64,000 nucleotides of DNA from Actinomyces sp. S6-Spd3 (GCF_000758755.1 NZ_JRMV01000275.1:62001-126000), one strand, 5' to 3'. Positions 25,438-35,134 are shown, counted from the stretch's first letter. The notes: generated by a model from the letters alone, not told the origin. A program made the numbers and translations.

Positions 25438-26898
25438 ATGTCAACCTCACGTACGACAGCTCCGCTGACCGAAACCCAGCGTCGGGCGCGGAAATACGCC
25501 ACTTTCCTGGCACTCATCGCTACTTTGGGCCCATTCTTCTACGGATTCGAAGGAATGGTCCTCAACGCCGCAATTAAAGCGGTCGGCACCACCTTCCACC
25601 TCGGCCCATTCCTCCAAGGCGTTGCCGGCGCAGCGGGCGTAATCGGCGGCCTCATCGGCGCACTTGGAGCAGGACGTATCTCTGACAAGATCGGACGCAA
25701 AACAACCCTGATGTGGGTTGGTCCCTTCCTTCTCTTCGAAGCACTCCTTGGACCGATCTCACCAGTTCTGGGAAGCTTCGGATATCCCTTCCTCCTCCTC
25801 ACCCGCATTGTGGGCGGCATTGGTTTTGGTGCAGCAACCACCGTTGCACCCGGATACGTCGCAGAAATTGCACCTGCTGACATCCGAGGCCGCCTGATCG
25901 GTTTCCGTCAGCTGGCCATCATCCTCGGTCTTTTCTTCGCCGGCCTCATCAATATGGGTGTCGTACGCCTGACCGGCGGCGCTGCGAAGCCCGCCTTCTG
26001 GGGACTGCAGACCTGGCAAGTTCTTTTCGCATGCCTCATCATTCCCGCTCTCCTCTTCGTGATCTTTACCGCCCAAATCCCCGAGTCGCCTCGTTACCTG
26101 GTGTCGGTCGGGAAGACCAAGGAAGCTGAAGCTGTCCTCGCAAAGGTCAGCGGTGAAGACGACCCGGCAGCACGCGTCAAAGCAATTTCTGCTTCAATGG
26201 CAGAAACTGGCGGACGCAAGCTCAGCATTGGTGAAATCTTCTCCTCGAAGTGGCGCGGACTGGTTCTTGTTGGCATGATGATCGCCGCATTCCAGCAGCT
26301 CACCGGCATCAACGGCGTCTTCTTCTACTCAAACTCGCTCTTCGCGGCAGTGGGATTCAACGAATCAATGGCATTGCAGCAAACCCTGCTCATCACAGGA
26401 TTCAAGATCGTAGGTGTTGTCTCTGGCATTCTGCTTGTGGACCACGTGGGACGTAAGCGGATGCTCATCTACGGAGGCACGCTGATCTTTGTTTCCCTTG
26501 GCGTCGTTGCAACCGTCTTCACACTGGCACCCGTTGTGGACGGAAAGCCCGACGTTGCAGACAACCCGGTCTTGGCATTCCTCGCAGTCGCAGCGCTGTG
26601 CACCTTCCTGTTGGGCTTCACTTCCTCGTGGGGACCGATCTTCTCGATCGTCATGGGCGAAATGTTCCCCAACTCGATTCGCGGTGGCGCAATGTCCATG
26701 GCCTCGGGAGCAGACTTCTTCGTCAACTTCCTTGTCGTTTTGCTCTTCCCCTTCCTGATTTCGTGGTCGCCGGCAGGCACCTACTGGATCTACTGCGCAT
26801 TCGGCGTCCTAGCCGTCATCTTCACCGCAAAGTACCTGAAGGAAACCACCGGTACTGAACTCGAAGACATGGACAAACTCGCTGCTTCCGAGAAGTGA
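25438..26898 (+). CDS. MFS sugar porter (SP family)
   Basis: 486 residues, twelve helices. Sugar-porter signatures are intact: GRISDKIGRKT after helix 2, PESPRYLVSVGK at the end of the sixth helix, and DHVGRKRM after helix 8, with QQLTGINGVFFYS in helix 7. A proton symporter for a monosaccharide or its sulfated or amino derivative. The next gene is a sulfatase 10 bp away, so the transported sugar is probably sulfated; that is inference from context. Confidence 0.9.
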   Translation: MSTSRTTAPLTETQRRARKYATFLALIATLGPFFYGFEGMVLNAAIKAVGTTFHLGPFLQGVAGAAGVIGGLIGALGAGRISDKIGRKTTLMWVGPFLLFEALLGPISPVLGSFGYPFLLLTRIVGGIGFGAATTVAPGYVAEIAPADIRGRLIGFRQLAIILGLFFAGLINMGVVRLTGGAAKPAFWGLQTWQVLFACLIIPALLFVIFTAQIPESPRYLVSVGKTKEAEAVLAKVSGEDDPAARVKAISASMAETGGRKLSIGEIFSSKWRGLVLVGMMIAAFQQLTGINGVFFYSNSLFAAVGFNESMALQQTLLITGFKIVGVVSGILLVDHVGRKRMLIYGGTLIFVSLGVVATVFTLAPVVDGKPDVADNPVLAFLAVAALCTFLLGFTSSWGPIFSIVMGEMFPNSIRGGAMSMASGADFFVNFLVVLLFPFLISWSPAGTYWIYCAFGVLAVIFTAKYLKETTGTELEDMDKLAASEK

Positions 26899-26908
26899 AA
26901 GGATCATC

Positions 26909-28438
26909 ATGTCTGACGCATATGAACGCTCCAGTGACATCCCGGACAATGTCCGCAATGTCCTGGTGATCATGACTGACCAGCATCGCACGGATACGAT
27001 CGGCTGCCTTGGTAACCCACACGCCCAAACTCCCGTCATTGACGAGATGGGACGCAACGGTTTCGCCTTCACCAACTGCTTCACTCCCACCGCGATCTGC
27101 ACGCCCGCACGCGCATCACTTCTGACAGGAAAGCGCCCAGGAAAGCACCTGGTACTGGCCAACCCTGAGTGGAACATCGCCTACCAAACGATGATTCCCC
27201 TTGGAACCTGGACCTACACTCAGGCACTTCGGGACGCGGGCTACAACGTTGGCATCGTTGGAAAGTATCACTGCGGAGCGAACCTCCCCGACAAGTTCGG
27301 CGCCGACGACGATACCTACTGGGGTGCAGAAAATCCCGTCGCAAACGAAAAGTACGTCGCGTGGCTCAACGAACATGGCCTTCCGCCAGTTCGGGCACAC
27401 GACTTCTGGCGAGGAAAGCTCCCGGGGGGCCGCGATGGACATATCATCGCAGCACGCCTCGATCAACCAGAAGAAGCAACCTTCGAGCGTTTCTTGGCCG
27501 ATCGAGCAATCGAGAAGCTACGCGAATATGCGGCCGATTGGAAGGAAAACGGACAGCCCTTCAGCCTGGACGTTCACTTCTTTGGCCCGCACCTTCCCTA
27601 CTTCCTCCCCGACGAGTGGTTCGACCTGATCGATCCGAACGATGTCACCTTGCCCGAAAACTTCGGTGACTCGCTCATCGGTAAACCGCAGATCCAGCAG
27701 AACTACGCGACCTACTGGTCGACATCGTCCTTCGACAACGATCAGTGGAAGAAGCTCATCGCTGTCTACTGGGGATACGTCGCCATGATTGACTTCGAAA
27801 TCGGTCGAATCATGGATGTGGCACGCGAACTCGGAATTCTCGATGACACCGCAGTCTTCTTCTGCGCAGACCACGGAGAATTCACTGGCTCCCACCGCCT
27901 CAACGACAAGGGACCGATGATGTACGACGACATCTACAACGTCCCCTTCATCGCACACATCCCCGGGGTTTCCGCGGTCGGCCAATCCGACGCCTTCGTG
28001 TCTTTGATCGATCTTCCCGCAACCGTCCTCGATATCGCTGGACTCGACCCAGCGCTGGTCGAAGACGGACGCTCGATCGTTGACCTGACGCGAGGTGAAG
28101 ACGTGCCCGGCTGGCGTGAAGACATCGTCTGCGAATTCCACGGACATCACTTCCCGCTACAACAGCGAATGCTGCGCACCAAGGAATTCAAGCTCATCAT
28201 CTCACCGGAGTCCATCAATGAGCTCTACGATTTGAGAGTTGATCCCGCAGAGATGAACAATGTATACACGGTGCCTGTCTACGACGACATTCGCCGTGAA
28301 CTCGCAACGAACCTATACCTCCAACTCCGCGAGCGCGGGGATCACTCCTTCGCAAAGTGGATGGCGGCCATGACGGACTTCGATATTCCGCTGGTCAACA
28401 CCGCCCGAAGCGATCTTGACGAGGTCATGGGTAAGTAA
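26909..28438 (+). CDS. Cytoplasmic Cys-type sulfatase (MFS-linked)
   Basis: 509 residues, ATG 26909 with AAAGGA upstream. Signature C-T-P-A-R in FTPTAICTPARASLLTG (Cys64-Arg68) and metal-binding VLVIMTDQH and FFCADHGEFTGSH mark a type I formylglycine sulfatase. There is no signal peptide or membrane segment. Tightly linked to the sugar porter, with a ROK regulator and the maturase following. It differs from the other sulfatase in this window in sequence around the active site, so the two probably act on different sulfated sugars. Confidence 0.92.
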   Translation: MSDAYERSSDIPDNVRNVLVIMTDQHRTDTIGCLGNPHAQTPVIDEMGRNGFAFTNCFTPTAICTPARASLLTGKRPGKHLVLANPEWNIAYQTMIPLGTWTYTQALRDAGYNVGIVGKYHCGANLPDKFGADDDTYWGAENPVANEKYVAWLNEHGLPPVRAHDFWRGKLPGGRDGHIIAARLDQPEEATFERFLADRAIEKLREYAADWKENGQPFSLDVHFFGPHLPYFLPDEWFDLIDPNDVTLPENFGDSLIGKPQIQQNYATYWSTSSFDNDQWKKLIAVYWGYVAMIDFEIGRIMDVARELGILDDTAVFFCADHGEFTGSHRLNDKGPMMYDDIYNVPFIAHIPGVSAVGQSDAFVSLIDLPATVLDIAGLDPALVEDGRSIVDLTRGEDVPGWREDIVCEFHGHHFPLQQRMLRTKEFKLIISPESINELYDLRVDPAEMNNVYTVPVYDDIRRELATNLYLQLRERGDHSFAKWMAAMTDFDIPLVNTARSDLDEVMGK

Positions 28439-28447
28439 CACACCTTC

Positions 28448-28484
28448 GGTGTGGGCCTTCCGGGGCGTGCGGGAGGCCCACACC
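28448..28484. terminator. Hairpin after the MFS-linked sulfatase gene
   Basis: GGTGTGGGCCT (28448-28458) pairs with AGGCCCACACC (28474-28484). It lies in the 68-bp gap between sulfatase and ROK gene and may reduce read-through. Confidence 0.5.
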
Positions 28485-28506
28485 ACACTGCATCAAAGGA
28501 GAGGAC

Positions 28507-29664
28507 ATGGACTACGATCTTCACGCCGCCGTGCCCTCTTTGGAAGATCAGATCACCAGTTATCTCGGCGAAAATCCCCCCGCGTCACGTGCAGAACTAT
28601 GCGAGGCCCTTGGGGTTTCGAGAACAACGCTGGGGCGTGCGATCACAAAGCTTATCGATGCACACGCTGTTATTTCCCTCAAAGGAGAAGAAAAGACTGG
28701 AGCAGGCCGCCCTTCAGCTCTCTTCACATCAGCACGTTCATGTGCATACTCGCTCGGCATTGTCATTAGCCGAGCGTCTTTCGCTGGAGTTCTACTCAAC
28801 CGCGGCGGCGATGTCCTGATCGCCCAATCAATACCCGCCTCGCATCCCATCAACTATCTTGAGGCGCTCGACGCCACAGGGGCGCTACTCCTTGAGCGTG
28901 CACGCACCCGCGGCATCATTACCGACTATGTACACACCATTGGTGTTGGTCTCCCCGTGCCCATGGGCTCAAATGTTTCTCACTCGCCGCATTCCCCCTA
29001 CCCCAGCCGCGAGAGCGTCACCGGTATCATTTCGCGTCGTTGGAAGGGAAGCATTCTCATCGATACAACTGCGCGCCTTTGTGCCCTGAGCGAGGCATTA
29101 TGGGGAGCAGGACAGGGGTACCCATCAATCCTCTACGTTCGACTCTCCAACGGCATCGGCGCCAGCTTGGTGGTTTCATACCACCTCTCTGGCGGAGATC
29201 TCGGGTTCACAGGGGAACTGGGACATATGCGCGTTCCCGACGTTCATACCCCATGCGCATGCGGAAAAGAGGGGTGCCTAGAAACCCTTGCATCCATTCC
29301 CGCACTCTGCGCTCAATGCGATGTCTCCTCTTTGAGCGAATTGGCAATGAAAGTCAGCAATCGAGATTCCAGAACTCTGTCAATCCTCGAACATGCGATG
29401 GATGCCGTCGGCGCTTGCTGCGCAAACGCTGCTCTTCTCATCAATCCCCGTGCGATCATCGTGGCTGGGGAACTTCCCGAGGCGATCCCCCAGGTCTCCG
29501 ATATGCTTGCCCACGGCCTCGAAAGAGAATTAATCCCCGCAATGAAATGGAATATCGACGTCGTTCGCGCTGAACTTGGCCCCCTCGCCGCCGCGCAAGC
29601 AGCTGCCTATGCGGCGACAACTACGGCCTCGTCAATCAAGAAGGAACACGAGGGAACCCGATGA
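28507..29664 (+). CDS. ROK-family transcriptional regulator
   Basis: 385 residues. N-terminal winged helix-turn-helix (SRAELCEALGVSRTTLGRAI, GAGRPSALF), then a ROK kinase-like domain with the zinc motif CACGKEGCLE near residue 255. NagC/XylR-type proteins sense sugars, often amino sugars, and repress uptake or catabolic genes. Location between the sulfatase and its maturase makes it the likely local regulator. Its stop overlaps the anSME start by ATGA. Confidence 0.9.
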   Translation: MDYDLHAAVPSLEDQITSYLGENPPASRAELCEALGVSRTTLGRAITKLIDAHAVISLKGEEKTGAGRPSALFTSARSCAYSLGIVISRASFAGVLLNRGGDVLIAQSIPASHPINYLEALDATGALLLERARTRGIITDYVHTIGVGLPVPMGSNVSHSPHSPYPSRESVTGIISRRWKGSILIDTTARLCALSEALWGAGQGYPSILYVRLSNGIGASLVVSYHLSGGDLGFTGELGHMRVPDVHTPCACGKEGCLETLASIPALCAQCDVSSLSELAMKVSNRDSRTLSILEHAMDAVGACCANAALLINPRAIIVAGELPEAIPQVSDMLAHGLERELIPAMKWNIDVVRAELGPLAAAQAAAYAATTTASSIKKEHEGTR

Positions 29665-30944
29665 CGCTCTCCCCCGCTCGCCCTATCCCCTTCTCGGTTG
29701 TCGCAAAGCCAACGGGCGCCGCCTGCAATCTGGACTGTCAGTACTGTTTCTTCCTGTCGAAAGAACTCCTCTACGACCAAAAACGCCAGTCGATGAGCGA
29801 AGAAACTTTAGAGACCTACGTCAAGAACTTCCTAGCGGCAAGCCCCGATGGAGATGTCACGATGCTCTGGCAGGGCGGCGAACCAACCTTGCGAGGACTC
29901 CCCTTCTTCGAACGCCTCATTGAACTATGCGAGAAGTATCGACGCCCCGCACAAGTGGTCCATCATGCTGTCCAAACCAACGGCACCTTGATTACCGAGC
30001 AGTGGGCGCGTTTCTTCAAAGACAATGACGTGCTGGTCGGAATCTCGATCGATGGCCCGAAAGAACTCCATGACGCCTACCGTCTCAACCGTGGCGGGCA
30101 CGGAACTCACTCGATGGTGATCCGCGGGTGGGAGCAGCTTCGCAACGCCGAAGTCGACACCAACATCTTGTGCACGGTCCACGCTGCTAACGAAGACCAT
30201 GGCCTTGAGGTCTACCGCTATTTCCGCGATGAACTCGGGGCGCAGTACATGCAATTTATCCCCATCGTCGAGCGCGTTCCCCGCGAACACCTGCGCCAAG
30301 CCGAACTTGGGTGGCGAAGTGGAAGCTCTGCGCTCCTGTATCGTCAAGATGGAGACTGCGTGACCTCACGATCGACCACTCCTTCGTCGTATGGTCGCTT
30401 CCTGTCCGATATTTTCGACGAGTGGATTGTTCGTGACGTTGGACAGGTCTTTGTCCAAGACTTTGATTCTTCGCTCTCTGCGCTTTTTGGTTCCGCGAGT
30501 GTATGCGTTCATGCGCCTTCATGCGGTGCGAATATGGCAATGGAGTTTAATGGCGATGTCTACGCCTGTGATCACTGGGTCGAGCCGGAGTGGCTTGTCG
30601 GGAATATCGATTCACAGGATTTCGCGACCCTTGCAACTTCGGAAAAGATGCGTGCTTTTGATACGAAGAAGCAAGATCTGGATGATGAATGCTGGAGCTG
30701 TCCCTTCCTGCGTTTGTGTTGGGGAGGCTGCCCCAAGGATCGTTTTATTGCTCAAGAGAATGGCCCGGACCACAACTACCTGTGTGAGGGGTATAAGACC
30801 TTTTACGCGCACGCGCTGCCCGCACTTCGCGCAATGGCCTTCTTGATTTCGCGTGGACGAGGCGCTCAAGAAATCATGAATCCCCTGGTCGCTCAGTCAT
30901 TGGGAGTCCATATCCCACCCAAGGAGGAACATCGTGCTCATTGA
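29661..30944 (+). CDS. Anaerobic sulfatase-maturating enzyme (radical SAM, SPASM)
   Basis: 427 residues. The radical SAM cluster motif is C22-x3-C26-x2-C29 (CNLDCQYCFF), followed by WQGGEPTL, QTNGT and GISIDGP. The C-terminal SPASM region has CVHAPSCGANMAMEFNGDVY and CWSCPFLRLCWGGCP, ligands for two auxiliary 4Fe-4S clusters. It oxidises the active-site Cys of sulfatases to formylglycine without oxygen. It probably serves both Cys-type sulfatases of this window. Translationally coupled to the ROK gene upstream and overlapping the TauE/SafE gene downstream by 11 bp. Confidence 0.94.
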   Translation: MTLSPARPIPFSVVAKPTGAACNLDCQYCFFLSKELLYDQKRQSMSEETLETYVKNFLAASPDGDVTMLWQGGEPTLRGLPFFERLIELCEKYRRPAQVVHHAVQTNGTLITEQWARFFKDNDVLVGISIDGPKELHDAYRLNRGGHGTHSMVIRGWEQLRNAEVDTNILCTVHAANEDHGLEVYRYFRDELGAQYMQFIPIVERVPREHLRQAELGWRSGSSALLYRQDGDCVTSRSTTPSSYGRFLSDIFDEWIVRDVGQVFVQDFDSSLSALFGSASVCVHAPSCGANMAMEFNGDVYACDHWVEPEWLVGNIDSQDFATLATSEKMRAFDTKKQDLDDECWSCPFLRLCWGGCPKDRFIAQENGPDHNYLCEGYKTFYAHALPALRAMAFLISRGRGAQEIMNPLVAQSLGVHIPPKEEHRAH

Positions 30945-31755
30945 AGCCACGCTCATTGGTGTGTTGATCGGCATCGTTGTCGGAGCGCTCGGCGCGGGTG
31001 GCGGCATTTTGTCGGTCCCCGTCTTGGTATATCTCCTGGGTCAAAACCCTCATCAAGCTGCGACATTATCCCTGATCATCGTGGGCGCAACCGCTTGCGT
31101 TTCGCTCATTACTCGCGCCTCCAGTGGTCACGTTGATTGGAAGCAAGGAAGCCTTTTCGCCTTCGCTGGAATCGTCGGCACCTGGGGCGGATCCGCGCTC
31201 AACCCCCTGGTATCAGCGCGAACGCTCATGCTGGAGTTTTGCGTTCTTCTGGCGTTTGTTGCGATCTTTATGGTGCATAGACAGTTGCGTGCACGCGCCG
31301 ACGTTTCCCCCTCCCCTTCATCACTTGACGAGGCCGCGCCGGTGGATTCCCCGCGCACGCTTGCTTCGACACTGAAGAAGGCAGCCTTAGTGGTTCTTTT
31401 AGCCAGCGTGACAGGTTTTCTCACCGGTTTCTTTGGCGTGGGTGGAGGTTTCGCTATCGTTCCTGCGCTTCACCTTGTTCTGCGCTACCCGATGAAGAAA
31501 GCATCAGCGACATCCCTGTTGATCATGCTCATCACAGCGCTTTTCGGCTTGGCTTCGCGCGCGCTGGGGGGAACTTTAGATATCAGCGCCGAGGCCGGCG
31601 CGATGGTCGCGTGCTTCGCTGCGGCCTCGATGTGCGGAGGCATCCTCGGGGCAAAGCTTACCCGTCGGGTAAGTTCTACCACGCTCGCATGGGCGTTCAT
31701 TGTTCTCCTGATCGGAGTTGCAAGCGTGAGTGCCTTCGCCACGCTACGCGCATAA
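30934..31755 (+). CDS. TauE/SafE-family anion exporter
   Basis: 273 residues, about eight helices. The duplicated family signature is present: GVLIGIVVGALGAGGGILSV near the N-terminus and GFFGVGGGFAIVPAL in the second half. GTG 30934 has a strong AAGGAGG at 30921-30927, inside the end of the anSME gene. Family members export sulfite or sulfonate-derived organosulfur compounds. Co-transcription with a sulfatase and its maturase suggests that this one removes sulfate or sulfite released from glycans, an inference. Confidence 0.85.
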   Translation: MLIEATLIGVLIGIVVGALGAGGGILSVPVLVYLLGQNPHQAATLSLIIVGATACVSLITRASSGHVDWKQGSLFAFAGIVGTWGGSALNPLVSARTLMLEFCVLLAFVAIFMVHRQLRARADVSPSPSSLDEAAPVDSPRTLASTLKKAALVVLLASVTGFLTGFFGVGGGFAIVPALHLVLRYPMKKASATSLLIMLITALFGLASRALGGTLDISAEAGAMVACFAAASMCGGILGAKLTRRVSSTTLAWAFIVLLIGVASVSAFATLRA

Positions 31756-31794
31756 CCAAAAGTCAAGGGAACAATCGCTACCGGCGCGTCTGCT

Positions 31795-32550
31795 CTAAAC
31801 CTCGGGCGCAGTTCTAGACACAAGAGTATTCGTCGCCTGCGCAACCGGGCGCACGATCATCGAATCGATGTTGACGTGACGCGGCCGCTCCAGGGTCCAC
31901 ACGATTGCCTCGGCGATATCCTCGGCGACGAGGGGCTCAGCAACCCCCTCATACACGCGGTCGGCAGCTTCCTGAGAGCCGAGGCGGTTGAGAGAAAACT
32001 CTTCAGTGCGCACCATACCCGGGGCAATTTCGATCACACGAACGGGTTCACCCACCAGCTCCTGACGCAAGGTATTCGCGATGATGCGCTCGGCGTGCTT
32101 GGCGGCAACGTAGCCGCCACCTCCCGGGTACGTGTCGTGGGCGGCGGTCGACGTCAGGAAGACGAGGTCGCCTCCCCGCTCGCGCATCGACGGGAGAAAT
32201 GCGCGCGTGCAATGCAAGGCCGTGAGGACATTACGCTCGAACATCGCACTCCACTTGGAAGGATCTGCATCTGCGACCCGATCAACGCCAATGGCTCCAC
32301 CCGCATTGTTCACGAGAGCATCGATGGGGCCGCCCTCTAGGACATGCGCGGCCATTTCCTCCACCTGCGCTTGGTCGGTGAGGTCCGCCGCCCAATACTC
32401 ACAACCAATCTCGCCGGAGAGGGCCTCGAGGCGTTCGCGACGCCGGGCCACAGCAACGACGTTCCAGCCCCGCTTTGCCAAAAGACGGGCGGTGGCTTCT
32501 CCAATTCCGCTGGAAGCTCCGGTGACAACGACGCGACGAGAGACACTCAT
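31795..32550 (-). CDS. Short-chain dehydrogenase/reductase
   Basis: ~251 residues from ATG 32550 (MSVSRRVVVTGASSGIG). Classical SDR features: TGASSGIGEA for NAD(P) binding, NNAGGAIG, and catalytic Ser...YVAAK. The sequence DFVFLTSTAAHDTYPGG-like region and ending resemble YdfG/serine or 3-hydroxy-acid dehydrogenases, but the substrate cannot be assigned. It follows glpC on the same strand after a hairpin, and converges with the TauE/SafE gene. Confidence 0.88.
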   Translation of the reverse strand: MSVSRRVVVTGASSGIGEATARLLAKRGWNVVAVARRRERLEALSGEIGCEYWAADLTDQAQVEEMAAHVLEGGPIDALVNNAGGAIGVDRVADADPSKWSAMFERNVLTALHCTRAFLPSMRERGGDLVFLTSTAAHDTYPGGGGYVAAKHAERIIANTLRQELVGEPVRVIEIAPGMVRTEEFSLNRLGSQEAADRVYEGVAEPLVAEDIAEAIVWTLERPRHVNIDSMIVRPVAQATNTLVSRTAPEV

Positions 32551-32561
32551 GGTGCAACAGT

Positions 32562-32605
32562 AATATCCCCGGGCGCGCGTCGTCATCTGCGCATCCGGGG
32601 ATATT
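32562..32605. terminator. Hairpin between glpC and the SDR gene
   Basis: Eleven-bp perfect arms AATATCCCCGG (32562-32572) and CCGGGGATATT (32595-32605) with a G+C-rich loop. It probably terminates or attenuates the glpABC transcript. Confidence 0.55.
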
Positions 32606-32615
32606 CTCTTTCATT

Positions 32616-33890
32616 TCAGCCTTCGGGTAGACCGTAGGCCTTGTGAATCAGCCAGATCGGGTGAACAACATTCGCACCGGTTGCCGTGCGAATCTGCCAG
32701 CGACAGGTTTCGGTGTCACAGGCCGCGAGTTCAACATTAACCTGCTTGACGAAGTCGAAAACCGGAGCTCCCACCGCTTGTGCGATCGCGTACTTTTCTT
32801 TCTTCATTCCGTAGGTTCCGGCAATGCCACAGCAGGGCTGCTGGGATTCCTTCACCGTCACCCCGGGGATCAAACTCATGAGTTCTACCGCAGGCATCCC
32901 CAAACCTTGCGATTTGAGCTGGCAGGGCGCGTGGTAGGGAATGGTCACGTCGATGCGTTCCATGTTCATGTCGAGCTCGCCGCGATCGTAGAGGTCGATG
33001 AGGAACTCACAAATGTCCCAGGTACGCGAAGCAACATCTTCAAGTTCAGGGGTATCCATTTCCAAGATGTCGTGAGCCTCATGGCGAAGCATTCCACCAC
33101 ACGAACCAGAAGAAGAGATAATCGGTGCGTCCCGATTCGCCTTACGCAGGTCATGGGTCAGACGCGAGACATACTTACGCGATTCGTCGTAAAGACCGTT
33201 TGACTGCAGAGCCAAGCCACAGCATCCATGCGGCGGAACAAGGACTTCGTAGCCCAAGTGCTCAAGTACCAGCACGGAGTGGATGGAGGTTTCGACCTCA
33301 AAGTACTGTCCCGCGCAACCGTGGAAGAAGATCACTTGTCCCTTCGTGCCGGAGTTGGGAAGCGGAGTGTGCTTCTTGAACCAGCTTTCGAAGGTGCGGC
33401 CATAGGCACGAGGCATGGGGGCATTGCGGTGAACGCCAATGATCTTTTCCATAGCAACGCGAATCGGCTTAACATCCAGCGCCCAGTTGGCGATGGGAGC
33501 GAAGGGTGTCATGACGCTACCGATCAGGCCTGTGCGTCCAATGAGTTGGTCGCGAAGCGGGATTCCCTGCTTCTTCTTCATGTCGGTTCGTGCATGGTGG
33601 ATCATTTCGGTGACCTTCACGCCCTGAGGACACACCAAAGAGCATGTTCCACACGAGGAGCAGTAGTCGATCGAATGATCAACGAACTGGCCTTCTTGAC
33701 GGTAGCGTTCTGCCTGTGGACCGGAGTACTTCGGGCCAGCGAAAAGATCAGTCACGCGCATAACAGGGCATTGCGTTTCACAGATCGTGCACTTCACGCA
33801 GGCGTCAAGGGAAGCACGAAGACCGAAGTCATCACCCTCGAGCCCCAAAACATCGGCTTCTTCGATGCCGGGGACAATTTCCAGACTCAT
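32616..33890 (-). CDS. glpC: Anaerobic glycerol-3-phosphate dehydrogenase, iron-sulfur subunit C
   Basis: ~424 residues from ATG 33890, in an ATGA overlap with glpB. Two 4Fe-4S ferredoxin motifs, CVKCTICETQCP (residues 31-42) and CSSCGTCSLVCP, are followed by two CCG domains (HGCCGLALQSNG and PCCGIAGTYGMKKEKY). It anchors the GlpAB dimer to the membrane and passes electrons to menaquinone. The frame extends upstream to 34040 but only within glpB. Confidence 0.95.
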   Translation of the reverse strand: MSLEIVPGIEEADVLGLEGDDFGLRASLDACVKCTICETQCPVMRVTDLFAGPKYSGPQAERYRQEGQFVDHSIDYCSSCGTCSLVCPQGVKVTEMIHHARTDMKKKQGIPLRDQLIGRTGLIGSVMTPFAPIANWALDVKPIRVAMEKIIGVHRNAPMPRAYGRTFESWFKKHTPLPNSGTKGQVIFFHGCAGQYFEVETSIHSVLVLEHLGYEVLVPPHGCCGLALQSNGLYDESRKYVSRLTHDLRKANRDAPIISSSGSCGGMLRHEAHDILEMDTPELEDVASRTWDICEFLIDLYDRGELDMNMERIDVTIPYHAPCQLKSQGLGMPAVELMSLIPGVTVKESQQPCCGIAGTYGMKKEKYAIAQAVGAPVFDFVKQVNVELAACDTETCRWQIRTATGANVVHPIWLIHKAYGLPEG

Positions 33891-35134
33891 TGAAGAACCT
33901 CCACAATCGAATCGGCTGCGCGCAGCGCACTTGCCAGAGCGATACCATCGCCTGACTTTTCCTTCCAACGCGTCGAACCGGCCAGATTCCCCCCAGCCGC
34001 ATAGACATTGGAGTAGACAGGCCCCGCTCCCGGAGTGCACACGCGCATCTTGTCGTCGACCTCAAAGCCAACCTTGAAGAGAGGCTGTTCACTGCCCCAG
34101 AAGTCACCATTGAGCAAGCTCGTATCAACACCTGTCAGTGGAAGACCCATGACCGTGTCCCTCACGTGGCCGTAAGAATCGATCTCAAGTGCTCCCGATT
34201 CGAACCCTCCCGCAGCGAGGATCACGGACTTGGTCGGGATCGTGCGAGCGTGCCCAGCGGTCGAGATGGTCACGGATTGCACCTGCTGGTCCTCGACCTC
34301 GTATGAAACCAGGGACGATCCCAGCATCACGCGGCAGTTTGCTTTAGCGATCTCGGTAAGTTCTTGGTTCAGGCGCATGCCGGGGACCGACGGCGGCTGA
34401 AGAACAATCTCAAACACGGGCTGGCCGAGCATGTCTTGGATGTCGCGCCAAGCGCCCGGATCGTTCAGACCAAGAACGGCAGGAAGGCCAACGGTTTCGC
34501 CAGGTCGCACGACTTCTTTCAAAAGTGCGACAAGGCGTTCGCGGGTCTCCTTATGGTCCAACGCGCGCGCAAAGTTCGTGCCGGTTGTGTCTCGTTCTTG
34601 CCCGCGAATATCAAGATCAACATAGGCCGAACGCGCCACAATCGCTTGCCCGTTGGCGTCTTTTTGGAGACGCATGTTCTCGGCGGCAAGGGAGGGGTAG
34701 AAGTCCTTCAGGCGCTTGAAACCAACGATCACATAGCTTTGCCCGACGGGGATACCGGCTTGCATCGAAGGCTGGTACAAGGCGGTCGGACGCAGTGCGC
34801 CAAGCGCTGTTGGAATACGGACATTCGTATCGGCCGAGCCAAGGAGGCGCTCGGGTCCAAGAAGCTCACGAATCCACTCAAGCGATTGTTCAACGCATGA
34901 TGCCCCAAGGCGCGCGTAGGGGTGAGTAGGGTGATCGGCTGCGAGCTGCGTGATTGCGTCTAGTGGACGTTCAACGAGTTCCGGGGCGTAGCCCAAAGCA
35001 TCGATTGTCCCCTGCCCCAGTTGGAGTCCACCGATTCCCTTGGTGACAAGAGTGACCTGAGCCCCGCGCTGCGCCAGTCGGATGCTGGCAGCAAGACCGG
35101 CAAGGCCTGCTCCGATAACGACTGCGTCACGCAT
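33887..35134 (-). CDS. glpB: Anaerobic glycerol-3-phosphate dehydrogenase subunit B
   Basis: ~415 residues from ATG 35134, overlapping the end of glpA by 8 bp; the frame extends to 35212 inside glpA. N-terminal flavin-binding MRDAVVIGAGLAGLAASIRLAQRG and later NGDFWGSEQPLFKVGFEVDDKMR plus AGGNLAGSTRWKEKSGDGIALASAL match GlpB. With GlpA and GlpC it oxidises glycerol-3-phosphate to dihydroxyacetone phosphate under anaerobic conditions. Confidence 0.93.
   Translation of the reverse strand: MRDAVVIGAGLAGLAASIRLAQRGAQVTLVTKGIGGLQLGQGTIDALGYAPELVERPLDAITQLAADHPTHPYARLGASCVEQSLEWIRELLGPERLLGSADTNVRIPTALGALRPTALYQPSMQAGIPVGQSYVIVGFKRLKDFYPSLAAENMRLQKDANGQAIVARSAYVDLDIRGQERDTTGTNFARALDHKETRERLVALLKEVVRPGETVGLPAVLGLNDPGAWRDIQDMLGQPVFEIVLQPPSVPGMRLNQELTEIAKANCRVMLGSSLVSYEVEDQQVQSVTISTAGHARTIPTKSVILAAGGFESGALEIDSYGHVRDTVMGLPLTGVDTSLLNGDFWGSEQPLFKVGFEVDDKMRVCTPGAGPVYSNVYAAGGNLAGSTRWKEKSGDGIALASALRAADSIVEVLQ

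Noticed and set aside
31756-31794. Terminator between convergent TauE/SafE and SDR genes
   Set aside because: No stable stem could be found in this short gap.
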